Shown here: one piece after another, positions 1 to 8,594 of the stretch | Position numbering within the stretch: position 1 is the stretch's first letter | Layout of the letters: each line of letters starts with the position of its first letter | Assembly (NCBI GenBank): GCA_002498845.1 | Contig: DAJC01000052.1 | Span: 1 to 25,007 of the forward strand | Direction of reading: 5' to 3' | Origin: Thermoplasmatales archaeon UBA509 | GTDB lineage: Archaea; Thermoplasmatota; Thermoplasmata; Thermoplasmatales; Thermoplasmataceae | Length of the DNA: 25,007 nt | Made by a program: the position numbers and the translations under genes | Notes under the pieces: generated by a model | Seen by the model: only the letters and a program-made list of their open reading frames with translations | The model's database searches: none | Told to the model about the DNA's origin: nothing

Positions 1-44
1 TTGTTCAATAAAAAGATAAATGTCAGGCAGGAAAAATTTCAGAA

Positions 45-800
45 TTATTGTCTGCGTTTCATGAATCTTGGAGGTCTTTTCTCCAAAAATGCTGATATTC
101 CCTCCTTCCTGTCAGGATGATCGAACGCCCTTGCGAAGTACTCTGCCTCCGTGTTGTACATGTCATCCGGCCTTGACCTGACAAGGTGTTTTATGAACTT
201 AAGTGACTGCACTGGTTTTGCAGCAAAATCCATTGCAATTTCCATGGATTTCTGCAAGTAATTCTCGGCAACGTAATTCACAACGCCCATTGACAGGGCT
301 TCCTGCGCGTTGAACCTTAGACCTCTCCCTATGAGGTCCATGGCCCTTGTTTCACCCACAATCCTGGTGAGGCGCTGTGTCCCCCCGAATCCGGGAAGAA
401 TTCCCAGTGTGACCTCGGGCAATCCAAAGACAGTGGAAGGATGTGCCACCCTCATATCACATGCCAGTGCAAGTTCGAAACCTCCGCCCAGTGCAAAGCC
501 GTGAATGGCAGCAATTATGGGCCTTGGGTAAGAGTTGAAAAAGTTCATTATCTCGTGACCCTTCATTGCGAAGCCGTAAGCCTTCCTTGAATCTATGTCC
601 ATGAATCCCCTGATATCTGCGCCAGCAGAGAACGCCTTGTTGGACCCAGTTATTATTATGATTCTTTCGCCGGAATTACTGACTGCGTCCTGGATTTCGG
701 AAAGAAGATCTATGGTTATGGGGTTCAGAGGGTTATCCCTCTTTATTGTGACCGTCCTTACCTCATCAGTATCATCAATGCTTATTTCCCTGTATTCCAT
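45..800 (-). CDS. Enoyl-CoA hydratase (crotonase family)
   Basis: Probably hydrates crotonyl-CoA and related 2-enoyl-CoAs to 3-hydroxyacyl-CoA in the cytosol. The crotonase fold is clear. The oxyanion-hole motif AFSAGADI lies near residue 57, followed by GFALGGGFELALACDM and FGLPEVTLGILPGFGGTQRL. Both glutamates used for water addition in hydratases are present (about E109 and E129), which favours hydratase over an isomerase or other crotonase. The length of about 251 aa is normal. I place the start at ATG 800 because a GGTGAT Shine-Dalgarno sits four bases upstream; in-frame GTG 809 and ATG 806 are possible but overlap that site. It is the last gene of a three-gene minus-strand operon, directly after the 3-hydroxybutyryl-CoA dehydrogenase stop. 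Its exact chain-length preference cannot be read from sequence. Confidence 0.9.
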   Translation of the reverse strand: MEYREISIDDTDEVRTVTIKRDNPLNPITIDLLSEIQDAVSNSGERIIIITGSNKAFSAGADIRGFMDIDSRKAYGFAMKGHEIMNFFNSYPRPIIAAIHGFALGGGFELALACDMRVAHPSTVFGLPEVTLGILPGFGGTQRLTRIVGETRAMDLIGRGLRFNAQEALSMGVVNYVAENYLQKSMEIAMDFAAKPVQSLKFIKHLVRSRPDDMYNTEAEYFARAFDHPDRKEGISAFLEKRPPRFMKRRQ

Positions 801-809
801 GCTCATCAC

Positions 810-1646
810 CTAATATTTGTAAAATCCCTCGCTTGTTTTTCTTCCAAGTTTTCTGGCGTTCACCAGATTCCTCAGTGTAACCGGGGGCTTGAACCGGGGA
901 TCTCCGTATTCATGGTACAGGACTTCCATTATGTCCAGCGTTACATCCAGACCTATGAAATCCGCCAGCTCAAGTGGTCCCATGGGATGATTCATTCCCA
1001 GCTTCATTGTCTTGTCAATGTCATTCTTTGTGGCTATTCCTTCCTCAAGCACAAGAATTGCTTCCCTTATCATGGGCATCAGTACCCTGTTGGAAATAAA
1101 CCCTGGAAAATCTTGGGAAATAACAGGGTCCTTGCCCAGTGCCTTGACTATCTCAAAAGTCTTTCTCACTAGGCTCTCTGGGGTCCTTTCACCCTTCACT
1201 ATCTCCACAAGCTTCATGACCGGCACGGGATTGAAGAAATGTATCCCGATAAATCTTTCCGGGTAAGTTACAAAACTTGAAAGCTGGTTAATTGATATTG
1301 ATGAAGTGTTTGTGCCTATTATGGCATCTCTTCTTGCAATCTGACTTATCTGGGTAAGCAGCGATTCCTTGGTTTCCACCTTTTCTATGACTGCTTCCAC
1401 AAACATGTCAGAATCGGATCCTGCCGAGAGTTCCTGAGTTGAAGTGATTCGCTGCAAGATAGTGTCAATATTCTCCTTGATCTCTCCCTTGCGGAAAAGT
1501 CTCTCAAGGGATGATCTGATGCTGGAAGCGGCGTCTTCCAGTGCCTTGGGATAGATATCTGTCAGTATGACACTGTTTCCGGCCTGTGCAAATACCTGTG
1601 CAATGCCGCGGCCCATGGTGCCGGCGCCGACCACTGTTACCTTCAT
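810..1646 (-). CDS. 3-hydroxybutyryl-CoA dehydrogenase
   Basis: NAD(P)-dependent oxidation of (S)-3-hydroxyacyl-CoA to 3-ketoacyl-CoA, or the reverse. The N-terminal Rossmann motif is GAGTMGRGIA (residues 7-16), with an acidic residue ending beta-2 (D30), suggesting NAD. The catalytic pair is visible: H136 in IGIHFFNPVP and E148 in KLVEIV. S114 and N186 (GFISNRVL) are also conserved. The protein is 278 aa, the size of stand-alone short dehydrogenases such as Hbd, and it is not fused to a hydratase. The start overlaps the thiolase stop by four bases (ATGA type), with a GGAG-like ribosome site inside the thiolase gene, so the two are translationally coupled. Function as 3-hydroxybutyryl-CoA dehydrogenase is a family-level assignment; longer chains are possible. 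Confidence 0.92.
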   Translation of the reverse strand: MKVTVVGAGTMGRGIAQVFAQAGNSVILTDIYPKALEDAASSIRSSLERLFRKGEIKENIDTILQRITSTQELSAGSDSDMFVEAVIEKVETKESLLTQISQIARRDAIIGTNTSSISINQLSSFVTYPERFIGIHFFNPVPVMKLVEIVKGERTPESLVRKTFEIVKALGKDPVISQDFPGFISNRVLMPMIREAILVLEEGIATKNDIDKTMKLGMNHPMGPLELADFIGLDVTLDIMEVLYHEYGDPRFKPPVTLRNLVNARKLGRKTSEGFYKY

Positions 1647-2809
1647 TCAACCATCTCCAGGGAGAGGGAGTGTGCTCCTCCGCCTCCATGGCATATTGTT
1701 GCCAGCCCATGGGTCAGTTTTCTCTCCTTAAGGGCATTTATGAGTGTAACAATAATGCGCGACCCGCTGTTTCCTAGGGGGTGGCCTATTGCCGTTGCTC
1801 CACCGTTGACGTTGAATCTGTCGATGTCTATGTTCAGCTCCTTCCTCACAACCAGCGATGCAACTGAGAATGCCTCATTATGCTCAACCAGGTCGAAATA
1901 GGAAATATCCTTCCCAAGTTTCTTGAGCAGTGCTCTGGTGGCTGGAACTGGAGCCTCCACAAAATCCCTGGGATTCAGTGAGGCCTGGGTGAAACCTGTT
2001 ATCTCTGCTACAGGCTTCAGCCCATATTCCCTGACTGCCCTCTCAGATGCAAGGAGAAGTGCAGAGGCCCCGTCGCTCAGCTGGGATGAGTTTCCAGCCG
2101 TCAGGACTCCGTTCTTTGCAAATGCTGAATTCAGTGCAGCAAGCGACTCCATGGTGGTTTTTCTGATACCTTCGTCCACAGAAAGTTCAGGCATTTTGAT
2201 GGTTTCTTTCTGGAACTCGCCACGATCCCACGCTTTTTTTGCAAGTTCCTGGCTTCTCAGGGCAAATTCATCAGCCTCCTGCCTTGTTATCCCGAACTTT
2301 CTGGCAGACTGTTCTGCAGAATAGCCCATGTGCTCATGATAGAATGCATCAATGAGGCCGTCCAGGAGCATGGAATCCTCAAGCTTGAGATCCCTGTTAA
2401 GAAGCTGCTTCACTCCCCATCGGGTGTATGATGGCATCAGAAGCGGTGTTCCGCTCATGCTCTCCATTCCGCCCGCCACAACAACATCTTTCTCCCCAAG
2501 CATTATTTCGCGGGAACCTGACTCAACGGCAAGCATTCCTGACGCACAGACAGTGTTAACCGTGTATTTTATAACGCCATCGGGAAGGCCTGCTAATGTT
2601 GATGCCTGCCCGGCAGGATTCTGTCCAACGCCAGCCCCAATAACGTTTCCCATGATGACTTCCTGAATGTTACTTGGCCTAAGTCCGGAATCAGCGACAA
2701 CAGCAGACACTGCACGTGATCCCAGTTCAGGGGCAGGCACGCCGGCAAGAGACTTCCCAAACTTGCCTATGGGCGTTCTCTTATATGAAATTACATAAAC
2801 CTTCTCCAT
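1643..2809 (-). CDS. Acetyl-CoA C-acetyltransferase (thiolase)
   Basis: Condenses two acetyl-CoA to acetoacetyl-CoA, or cleaves 3-ketoacyl-CoA. All four thiolase active-site elements are present: nucleophile C88 in NTVCASGM, N311 in HNEAF, H343 in GGATAIGHPLG, and the second cysteine C373 in CHGGGGA. The 388-aa length matches bacterial biosynthetic/degradative thiolases. It is unlike the shorter SCP2-type archaeal thiolases that partner with HMG-CoA synthase and DUF35 zinc proteins, none of which is nearby. It is first in the operon thiolase / dehydrogenase / hydratase. A TATA-like box at 2834-2841 is centred 28 bp before the ATG, so the message is probably leaderless. Together the three enzymes link acetyl-CoA and crotonyl-CoA. 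The direction of flux is not deducible, and no acyl-CoA dehydrogenase is visible here. Confidence 0.93.
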   Translation of the reverse strand: MEKVYVISYKRTPIGKFGKSLAGVPAPELGSRAVSAVVADSGLRPSNIQEVIMGNVIGAGVGQNPAGQASTLAGLPDGVIKYTVNTVCASGMLAVESGSREIMLGEKDVVVAGGMESMSGTPLLMPSYTRWGVKQLLNRDLKLEDSMLLDGLIDAFYHEHMGYSAEQSARKFGITRQEADEFALRSQELAKKAWDRGEFQKETIKMPELSVDEGIRKTTMESLAALNSAFAKNGVLTAGNSSQLSDGASALLLASERAVREYGLKPVAEITGFTQASLNPRDFVEAPVPATRALLKKLGKDISYFDLVEHNEAFSVASLVVRKELNIDIDRFNVNGGATAIGHPLGNSGSRIIVTLINALKERKLTHGLATICHGGGGAHSLSLEMVE

Positions 2810-2833
2810 ATTTATCTATGGAGTATTGGCAGA

Positions 2834-2841
2834 ATAAATAA
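2834..2841 (-). promoter_or_regulatory. TATA box of the thiolase operon
   Basis: AT-rich TATA-like box (TATTTAT on the minus strand) centred about 28 bp upstream of the thiolase ATG at 2809. This is the spacing expected for a leaderless archaeal transcript. No ribosome-binding site lies between. Confidence 0.55.
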
Positions 2842-2862
2842 TAGGTTTCCGAAATAGAAAGA

Positions 2863-3093
2863 TCAGCTAACTATGGTGCCTTCCTCTATCTCCTTCTTGG
2901 TTCTGGTCTCTTTCTTTATAACGTATCTGGTTACATATCCAGCTACCAGGTTGAGCGTTCTTTTTGACACGTCATTGGTTGAATTCTTTATAAAGCCCCT
3001 GTTCTGATTGAAGTCCGTGTTGAAAACCCCCGGATTCTTGTTAACAAGGTCTTCGGCGATCCGTTTTATGTTTGATGGTCTTATGCTTCCCAT
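2863..3093 (-). CDS. rps17e: 30S ribosomal protein S17e (eS17)
   Basis: Archaeal/eukaryotic-type small-subunit protein eS17. The N-terminal signature MGSIRPSNIKRIAEDLV and the segment NLVAGYVTRYVIKK are typical of this short family, and the product of about 76 aa fits archaeal homologues. I chose ATG 3093, which yields the standard MG-IRPS start. A TATA-like box at 3117-3124 is centred 27 bp upstream of it, giving a leaderless mRNA. The in-frame ATG at 3102 would add only MKP and sits too close to the box. It is monocistronic: the upstream universal stress gene is 123 bp away with its own promoter. The C-terminus after the conserved core is lysine/glutamate rich (KKETRTKKEIEEG). Confidence 0.9.
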   Translation of the reverse strand: MGSIRPSNIKRIAEDLVNKNPGVFNTDFNQNRGFIKNSTNDVSKRTLNLVAGYVTRYVIKKETRTKKEIEEGTIVS

Positions 3094-3116
3094 AGGTTTC
3101 ATGTGATGGCGCAGGC

Positions 3117-3124
3117 ATATAAAA
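3117..3124 (-). promoter_or_regulatory. TATA box of eS17
   Basis: The minus-strand box TTTTATAT is centred 27 bp from ATG 3093 but only about 18 bp from ATG 3102. It therefore supports the shorter, family-typical start of eS17. Confidence 0.6.
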
Positions 3125-3216
3125 TCATTATGACTTAACTCCTATGTCGCAGTGGCGAGCCTACAGCTACCGTCACGATGGGACCTGCCTGGAAGATGGA
3201 TCGTATTCTACTTCGC

Positions 3217-3651
3217 CTATGGTGGCACAACCAGGACTGGAATCTGGCTCAGCTTAATAATTTCTGAACTCACTGAACCCAGCAGCACCTTGCTGAGTCC
3301 GGAGAGTTTCCTTGTCCCGGTGATTATCAGGTCCACTCCGCGCTCCAGGGCAGCTCCTGTCATGGATCTGGCGATCTGCTCTCCCGGCGCATCAAGCTTA
3401 AGGAAAGTTGCGTTCACATTCTGATTTTCCAGCAGGTCCTTTGCCGCATTCAATATGGCTTCAGACGTGGCATCGTTTCGCTCATACATTGAAGGTGGAA
3501 CATAGGCATCGAAATTCGGTCCTGCACCGACGATGAGTGGAGCCACATAGCAGATTATAAATTCGTCAGCGATTGGTTTCATCTTGAGCGCAAATGCCAG
3601 AGCCTTCTTGGAGGCTTCAGAGTTGTCGAATGCTATTAATATCTTCACCAT
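3217..3651 (-). CDS. Universal stress protein (UspA family)
   Basis: Single-domain USP of 144 aa. The N-terminal strand MVKILIAFDNSEASKKAL carries the usual aspartate (D9). The C-terminal nucleotide-binding region GTRKLSGLSKVLLGSVSSE is followed by the closing strand PVLVVPP. ATP-binding USPs use G-x2-G-x9-G-S/T. Here the first and last glycines and the serine are kept, but the second glycine is lysine, so ATP binding may be altered. Family members respond to stress; the specific role is unknown. A TATA-like box at 3673-3680 lies about 26 bp upstream of ATG 3651, consistent with a single-gene leaderless transcript. It sits between eS17 and dnaJ, so co-regulation with the chaperone operon is possible but not shown by the sequence. 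Confidence 0.88.
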   Translation of the reverse strand: MVKILIAFDNSEASKKALAFALKMKPIADEFIICYVAPLIVGAGPNFDAYVPPSMYERNDATSEAILNAAKDLLENQNVNATFLKLDAPGEQIARSMTGAALERGVDLIITGTRKLSGLSKVLLGSVSSEIIKLSQIPVLVVPP

Positions 3652-3672
3652 AATCTATAGCTTAGTCATGTG

Positions 3673-3680
3673 AAATATTT
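3673..3680 (-). promoter_or_regulatory. TATA box of the universal stress protein gene
   Basis: AAATATTT element centred about 26 bp upstream of ATG 3651 on the minus strand, just downstream of the dnaJ stop. It implies separate transcription of the USP gene from the hsp70 operon. Confidence 0.5.
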
Positions 3681-3710
3681 TTCGGTGATGACCATTAAGC
3701 TGCTAAGTTA

Positions 3711-4823
3711 TTACGATCTGAGCCAAGAATGCTTTTTGGCAGGTTCATCCATCAATTTTTCTATGAGTTCCCTCTGGGTCTGACTCAGGTGTTTCGGTAC
3801 AGCTACCTTGATTTCCACCAGAACGTCTCCTGATCCTCTGCCGTTCATGTGCTGGAAACCCGCACCCTTTATGCGAAGGACTTCTCCAGGCTGCGTTCCT
3901 GCTGGAATCTTGAAGGTGAGCGTTTCCCGGAAAAGCTTAATTTCCTTCTCGACACCCAGAGCAGCCTCGGGAAAACCGATTTCCTCAACAATGTAGATAT
4001 CGTCATTTATCCGCTTCATGCCAGGAGTTTCTTCGACGTTGAGCACAACGTAAAGATCCCCTGTCCTGCCGAAATGGGACTGACCTTTTCCCTTTATTCT
4101 CAGCCTCAACCTGTCGGGGGCGCCTTTTGGAACTGTGATCTCCAGATTCTCAGTCACGGGAACTGAACCGGTCCCGTGGCAATCAGGACATACCACAGAC
4201 GGCACCTTTCCTCTTCCTCCACAGGTCTTGCATGTGGTGACAGTGACCATCCGGAAAAACCCCTGTCCCTGAACTACCCGCTGTTGCCCTGTTCCATTAC
4301 AGTCCTTGCAGGTAACCAGCTTTCCATCCTTGGAACCTGTGCCATGGCATGTCTGGCATTCAGCATTGCGCCTGTACTTGATGGTCTTCTTGGCTCCGTA
4401 GTAGGCATCTTCCAGTGAGATGCGGAGATTGGTCAAGAGGTCGAGGTTTTCTCCACGATCACCCTGAAAACCTGAGAAAAAGCTGTCAGAATTTCCAAAA
4501 CCGAAATTCCCGCCGAAAATCCTGTTGAATATGTCCCCCAGATCACTGAAGTCGTTGAAATGCGAGAAATCCTGCCAGGTGAAATTGCTCCCTCCTGAAC
4601 CGAATTCCACGTGGCCAGTCTGATCATACATTCTCCTCTTCTGCTCATCAGACAGGACCTCGTAAGCTTCGCTGATTTCCTTGAATTTCTCCTCAGCCTG
4701 TGCCTTATTATCCGGATTGGCATCAGGATGGTATTTTTTGGCAAGATTTCTGAATGCTTTCTTTATTTCATCAGGCGTTGCATCCCTGCTAACGCCCAGT
4801 ATTTCATAATAGTCCTTAGCCAT
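3711..4823 (-). CDS. dnaJ: Chaperone DnaJ (Hsp40)
   Basis: Type I J-domain co-chaperone that stimulates DnaK ATPase and delivers unfolded clients. The order is canonical. The J domain carries HPD at residues 32-34. A Gly/Phe-rich linker follows (about 75-120). The zinc domain has four CxxCxGxG repeats ([32 protein letters not shown]), and the C-terminal client-binding beta domains follow. At 370 aa it is full length. It starts 23 bp after the dnaK stop, with a strong GGGAGG ribosome site about 12 bases before ATG 4823, as expected for the third gene of a grpE-dnaK-dnaJ operon. All parts appear intact. The family in archaea is regarded as bacterial in origin. Confidence 0.97.
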   Translation of the reverse strand: MAKDYYEILGVSRDATPDEIKKAFRNLAKKYHPDANPDNKAQAEEKFKEISEAYEVLSDEQKRRMYDQTGHVEFGSGGSNFTWQDFSHFNDFSDLGDIFNRIFGGNFGFGNSDSFFSGFQGDRGENLDLLTNLRISLEDAYYGAKKTIKYRRNAECQTCHGTGSKDGKLVTCKDCNGTGQQRVVQGQGFFRMVTVTTCKTCGGRGKVPSVVCPDCHGTGSVPVTENLEITVPKGAPDRLRLRIKGKGQSHFGRTGDLYVVLNVEETPGMKRINDDIYIVEEIGFPEAALGVEKEIKLFRETLTFKIPAGTQPGEVLRIKGAGFQHMNGRGSGDVLVEIKVAVPKHLSQTQRELIEKLMDEPAKKHSWLRS

Positions 4824-4846
4824 CTATGCCGGCTTCCTCCCTCAGC

Positions 4847-6700
4847 TTATTTTTCCTTGAAGTCGGCGTCAACTGTTTTGCCTTCATCTGAGGCCTGCCC
4901 TGTCCCGGATGTTTGCTCAGTCTGCTGTTCCGCCCCTGCAGATCCTGTTGCATCCTGTGTCTGGTACATTTTGGCACCTATGTCCTGGATCTTCTTGGAT
5001 AGCTTTTCTGAGAGTTCGTCAATCTTTGCGATATCCTTCTTGGAAATGGCTTCCTTGAACTGCTTGAGGTCTTCCTGTATGTCCTTTTTTGCAGCTTCAT
5101 CTATCTTGTTTCCAGCTTCATTTATGGTTTTCTCTATAGTATAGCTGAGAGTTTCCGCGGCGTTTATCTTCTCCACTTCTTCCTTCTTCTTCCGGTCCTG
5201 TTCAGCGAACTCCTCTGCCTGCTTCTTCATTTTCTCGATCTCTTCTTTGGAAAGCTTGTTTGTTGCACTTATTGAAATACTCTGGCTCTTGCCGGAACCC
5301 TTGTCCACTGCAGAAACATGCAGTATTCCGTTGGCATCTATATCAAATGTTACCTCTATCTGAGGAATACCTCTTGGCGCAGGTGGAATTCCCACAAGGT
5401 TGAACATTCCAAGTGATACATTGTCTGCTGCCATTGGCCTCTCGCCCTGTACAATGTGGATTGTGACCGCTGTCTGCATATCAGCTGCGGTTGTGAAGAC
5501 CTGGGATTTTTTGGTAGGAATTGTTGTGTTGGCAGGAATTATGGGAGTGGTGACACCACCAAGTGTTTCGATTCCAAGGGTCAGCGGGGTAACATCCAGA
5601 AGAACTATATCCTTTATCTCGCCGGAAAGGACTGCTCCCTGGATTGATGCACCAATAGCAACGCATTCCATGGGATCCACTCCACCCTCGGCCTTCCGGC
5701 CGAAATAATCTTCAACGAACTTTTTCACCATTGGTATTCTGGTGGGCCCTCCCACAAGGATGATCTTTGTAATATCCGATTTGCTCAATTTTCCTGCTTC
5801 AAGGGCCTTGTCAAGTGGGACTTTGCAACGATTGACAATGGGTTCAATGAGCTCCTCGAATTTTGACCGGGTAAGGGTATAGTTCAGGTGTTTTGGCCCA
5901 TCCTGAGTGGCAGTTATATAGGGCAGGCTGATATCAGTCGACATTGTTGATGAAAGCTCAATCTTTGCCTTCTCAGCTGCATCTTTAAGCCTGATGTATG
6001 CATTTTTATCCTTGGACAGATCCACTCCTTCCCTGCTCTTGAAATCGTCCACAAGGAATTTTATGATGGCCTCGTCCATGTCTGTTCCACCCAGATTGGT
6101 GTCGCCTGATGTTGATACGACTTCGAATACGCCTTCGCCGAAATCCATTATTGTGACATCCAGTGTTCCTCCTCCAAGGTCGAAGACAAGGATTTTCTGT
6201 GACTGGTTCAGCTTATCAATTCCATAAGCTAGCGAGGCAGCTGTGGGCTCGTTTATTATACGTTTGACGTCAAGGCCGGCAATTAATCCAGCATCCTTTG
6301 TTGCCTGTCTCTGGTTATCGTTGAAATAAGCTGGAACCGTAATCACCGCTTCCTTTACCTCTTCCCCCAGGAAAGCTTCGGCATCCCTCTTTATTTTCTG
6401 GAGAATGAATGCAGAGACCTGTTGCGGGGTGTACTCCTTTCCCATCACCTTGAATTTGAAGTCCGTTCCCATTTTTCTCTTTGCAGCGTATATTGTACCC
6501 TCCGGGTTCAGCAGCGCCTGCCGCTTAGCCGGTTCGCCCACAAGCAACTGCCCATCCTTGGTGAATGCAACATAGCTTGGAAATGACTTTCCACCTATTG
6601 AAACGCCCTCCGCACTGGGAATAATTGTTGGCTTGCCTGAAATTACCACTGCTGCTGCAGAGTTGCTTGTTCCAAGATCAATTCCTATTATTTTTGACAT
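4847..6700 (-). CDS. dnaK: Chaperone DnaK (Hsp70)
   Basis: ATP-dependent Hsp70 chaperone, 617 aa. The phosphate-1 motif [10 protein letters not shown] is at residues 5-14. [14 protein letters not shown] and phosphate-2 DLGGGTLDV (from D174) follow, then VGGPTRIP (adenosine) and the conserved interdomain linker region [16 protein letters not shown]. The substrate domain and helical lid follow, then a Ser/Gly/Gln-rich tail ending VDADFKEK. The roughly 24-residue insertion near residue 80 that marks proteobacterial DnaK is absent, the form shared by Gram-positive bacteria and archaea. ATG 6700 lies six bp after the grpE stop, with a GGTGAT ribosome site four to five bases upstream. It is transcribed from the grpE promoter with dnaJ following. 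Confidence 0.98.
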   Translation of the reverse strand: MSKIIGIDLGTSNSAAAVVISGKPTIIPSAEGVSIGGKSFPSYVAFTKDGQLLVGEPAKRQALLNPEGTIYAAKRKMGTDFKFKVMGKEYTPQQVSAFILQKIKRDAEAFLGEEVKEAVITVPAYFNDNQRQATKDAGLIAGLDVKRIINEPTAASLAYGIDKLNQSQKILVFDLGGGTLDVTIMDFGEGVFEVVSTSGDTNLGGTDMDEAIIKFLVDDFKSREGVDLSKDKNAYIRLKDAAEKAKIELSSTMSTDISLPYITATQDGPKHLNYTLTRSKFEELIEPIVNRCKVPLDKALEAGKLSKSDITKIILVGGPTRIPMVKKFVEDYFGRKAEGGVDPMECVAIGASIQGAVLSGEIKDIVLLDVTPLTLGIETLGGVTTPIIPANTTIPTKKSQVFTTAADMQTAVTIHIVQGERPMAADNVSLGMFNLVGIPPAPRGIPQIEVTFDIDANGILHVSAVDKGSGKSQSISISATNKLSKEEIEKMKKQAEEFAEQDRKKKEEVEKINAAETLSYTIEKTINEAGNKIDEAAKKDIQEDLKQFKEAISKKDIAKIDELSEKLSKKIQDIGAKMYQTQDATGSAGAEQQTEQTSGTGQASDEGKTVDADFKEK

Positions 6701-6706
6701 AATTCA

Positions 6707-7243
6707 TCACCTTTTTCCAACTATCACTTTTGAAGTCCGTATTACCTCATTATTGAGTTTATATCCCCTCTGAACCTCTTCAAGGACTATCCCATCCTCT
6801 TCGGAAGGCGAGACTGCAATTACCTCATGCATAAATGGATCAAATTTTTTGCCTTTGCTTTGAATCTCTGAGAAGCCATAAGATGAGAGTATCTTGATCA
6901 ACTGATCCCTCAGAGGCTTTATCTGAGTACTGTCCTTTGAGTTCAGCATGGCTGCGTCCATTGTATCCAGAATGGGAAGAATACTTTTAATGATATCCTT
7001 CCCGGCATTCTTCTTCATCTGATCCATTTCGCGGTCCCTTGCACGGGCATAGTTTTCCATTTCGGCTCTCTGTCTCAGATACAGTTCTTTATACTGGTCA
7101 AGTTGTTGAGAAAGCTCAAGAAACTTGGCCGTCATCTGAGCCATATTTACGCGATCTCTTGCGAGAGCACGTTGCCTGCTATGCTCCATCTCTATCCCAA
7201 TGGGATCATGCCTATTAAGATTTGAAGGGGAATGTGGGGACAT
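6707..7243 (-). CDS. grpE: Nucleotide exchange factor GrpE
   Basis: Hsp70 nucleotide-exchange factor, which dimerises through a long N-terminal helix and opens the DnaK nucleotide cleft. The protein is 178 aa. Residues about 25-95 are predicted coiled coil rich in Q, E, R and M (SQQLDQYKELYLRQRAEMEN). The C-terminal signature FDPFMHEVIAVSP, then VQRGYKLNNEVIRTSKVIV, is the PROSITE-type GrpE motif. It is the first gene of grpE-dnaK-dnaJ. TATA box TTTATATA at 7267-7274 is centred 27 bp before ATG 7243, so the operon mRNA is likely leaderless, while the downstream genes use Shine-Dalgarno sites. No CIRCE-like inverted repeat or HrcA gene is visible. Confidence 0.96.
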   Translation of the reverse strand: MSPHSPSNLNRHDPIGIEMEHSRQRALARDRVNMAQMTAKFLELSQQLDQYKELYLRQRAEMENYARARDREMDQMKKNAGKDIIKSILPILDTMDAAMLNSKDSTQIKPLRDQLIKILSSYGFSEIQSKGKKFDPFMHEVIAVSPSEEDGIVLEEVQRGYKLNNEVIRTSKVIVGKR

Positions 7244-7266
7244 CTTACTAGTGAATTTGTTCTTCT

Positions 7267-7274
7267 ATATAAAC
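7267..7274 (-). promoter_or_regulatory. Promoter of grpE-dnaK-dnaJ operon
   Basis: TTTATATA on the minus strand, a near-consensus archaeal TATA box centred 27 bp upstream of ATG 7243. It is the only promoter-like element I see for the three-gene chaperone operon. No CIRCE repeat accompanies it. Confidence 0.65.
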
Positions 7275-7291
7275 ACAGCTAATTAACAGGG

Positions 7292-8257
7292 CTACCGTCT
7301 CTCCATGATTACGTAATGTCTTGTCAGAGATTTGTGTATCCTGTTATCTATGACCTTAAGAATCGTGAAATCTGGCAGGGCTCCTGGCAGCATCTGGAGA
7401 TCCGAGACGGCTATAATGCAGCGCGACCCACGTTTCAGAATTTTACCGAATTTCTCCATGCTTTTTCTGTAAAGTTCCAGAATATCCTGCCTGTGCATGG
7501 GGGAATTACGGCCATAGGGAAGATCAGTTACAATAGCATCGATATTGTTGGGAATCTCAACCTCAAGGAAATTCCCTGTAATTATGCTGAAGTCACGAAT
7601 CCCGAAATATTTGAGATTCAGTTTTGCACCAGCTGTCATCTGGAGCGACATGTCGATTCCCACAACTTGCCTTCCAGTGGACCCTGCTTCCATCAGTATG
7701 CCGCCTGTTCCGCAGAACGGGTCAAGAATGGTTCCGTTCTTTGGTGCATTGGACACATTAACGAGAAACCTCGCTATCCTTGGGTGCATTGATATGGGTG
7801 AAAAGAATGGTCTTCTGGGAGCTCGCCTTTTCTCGAACTGACTGCTGTTACCGGAGAATATTTCAATTGCAACATACCACTTCTCAAGGTGGTAAACCCT
7901 GACTATGAAGTCAGGAGATGAAAAAGAAACACGACCACTCCCACCCAGTATTCCGCCAAGATACGATTCAAGCGACGAACCGTGGCAATCAGAGCCATCC
8001 AGAAAACGGACATAAAATTTTCCAGGTGGCAGGGATTCACCAGAAATAGCCTCCTGTCTATCTTTTATTTCAATCACTCTAGAAATTCTTTTTACAAATG
8101 CTGAATCCGAGATATTCGAAACAGATCCGGATATTAATGCGATTCCGTTTTCAGCATATATAAGCTCCGAGCCCGAAAGAACACAGAAATTTGCGATTTC
8201 GTAAAGTGATGCTTCAGGTATATCCTGAGAGTACTCGAGGACAAAAATCTCTCCCAT
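7292..8257 (-). CDS. tRNA (guanine(10)-N2)-dimethyltransferase (Trm-G10)
   Basis: Methylates G10 of tRNA using S-adenosylmethionine. The N-terminal half (about residues 1-140) corresponds to the THUMP-type RNA-binding region of the archaeal Trm-G10 family. The C-terminal half is a class I methyltransferase: RRPFFSPISMHPRIARFLVN, SAM motif DPFCGTGGILMEAG from D179, GID at about 200-202, and the N2-guanine catalytic motif DLPYGR from D245. The length of 321 aa fits the family. The gene lies 17 bp downstream of rpoL on the same strand, with no TATA box between and only a weak ribosome site, so co-transcription with rpoL is likely. THUMP assignment in the divergent N-terminus is inference; the methyltransferase part is clear. 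Confidence 0.9.
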   Translation of the reverse strand: MGEIFVLEYSQDIPEASLYEIANFCVLSGSELIYAENGIALISGSVSNISDSAFVKRISRVIEIKDRQEAISGESLPPGKFYVRFLDGSDCHGSSLESYLGGILGGSGRVSFSSPDFIVRVYHLEKWYVAIEIFSGNSSQFEKRRAPRRPFFSPISMHPRIARFLVNVSNAPKNGTILDPFCGTGGILMEAGSTGRQVVGIDMSLQMTAGAKLNLKYFGIRDFSIITGNFLEVEIPNNIDAIVTDLPYGRNSPMHRQDILELYRKSMEKFGKILKRGSRCIIAVSDLQMLPGALPDFTILKVIDNRIHKSLTRHYVIMERR

Positions 8258-8274
8258 GGATATTCTATTCTGAC

Positions 8275-8574
8275 TTAACTGGATTCTTTAAGGCGCTTAA
8301 TTTCCTTTGTAATATCCATATCAAGATTCTCATAGACCTTGCTGAGCCTCTTGATGGATCTCTTTACAGCAGCCTGTGGCTTGCCGGTCTTCACGCGCAC
8401 GAATATTTTCGGAGTATCTATTATGGGATGTTTTATGTAATATCTTGCCTCAGCAACCTGTTCATCTCTTAATATCTCATCGATAAGTGGCCTGAGAATT
8501 GTATTGTCGTAGTTTAGCATTTCAAGTGTAATTGAGTCCTTTTCCTTGGAAACGACTCTTAGTGAACTATCCAT
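8275..8574 (-). CDS. rpoL: DNA-directed RNA polymerase subunit L (Rpb11-like)
   Basis: Small polymerase subunit that pairs with subunit D to form the assembly platform equivalent to the bacterial alpha dimer. The alpha-N-terminal-like core is recognisable: ITLEMLNYDNTILRPLIDEI, then the strand/turn YYIKHPIIDTPKIFVRVKTG and an amphipathic C-terminal helix. The length of about 99 aa is right for archaeal RpoL. I prefer ATG 8574 because the TATA box at 8595-8602 is centred about 25 bp upstream of it. ATG 8592 lies only about 7 bp from the box and would be outside the transcript. It is first gene of a probable two-gene unit with the tRNA methyltransferase. Confidence 0.88.
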   Translation of the reverse strand: MDSSLRVVSKEKDSITLEMLNYDNTILRPLIDEILRDEQVAEARYYIKHPIIDTPKIFVRVKTGKPQAAVKRSIKRLSKVYENLDMDITKEIKRLKESS

Positions 8575-8594
8575 GGGAGGTTCATTAGACATGG

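Noticed and set aside
3103..3216. Imperfect hairpin-like GTGGCGAGC...GCTACCGTCAC downstream of the stress protein gene
   Set aside because: The stem is interrupted and lacks a T-run. Archaeal termination does not require hairpins, so I did not call a terminator or RNA.
3684..3721. GTGATGA followed by CTGA, resembling C and D boxes of an archaeal guide RNA
   Set aside because: Only about 26 bases separate them, with no internal D'/C' pair, and the end lies within the dnaJ coding sequence. It is too short for a C/D sRNA.
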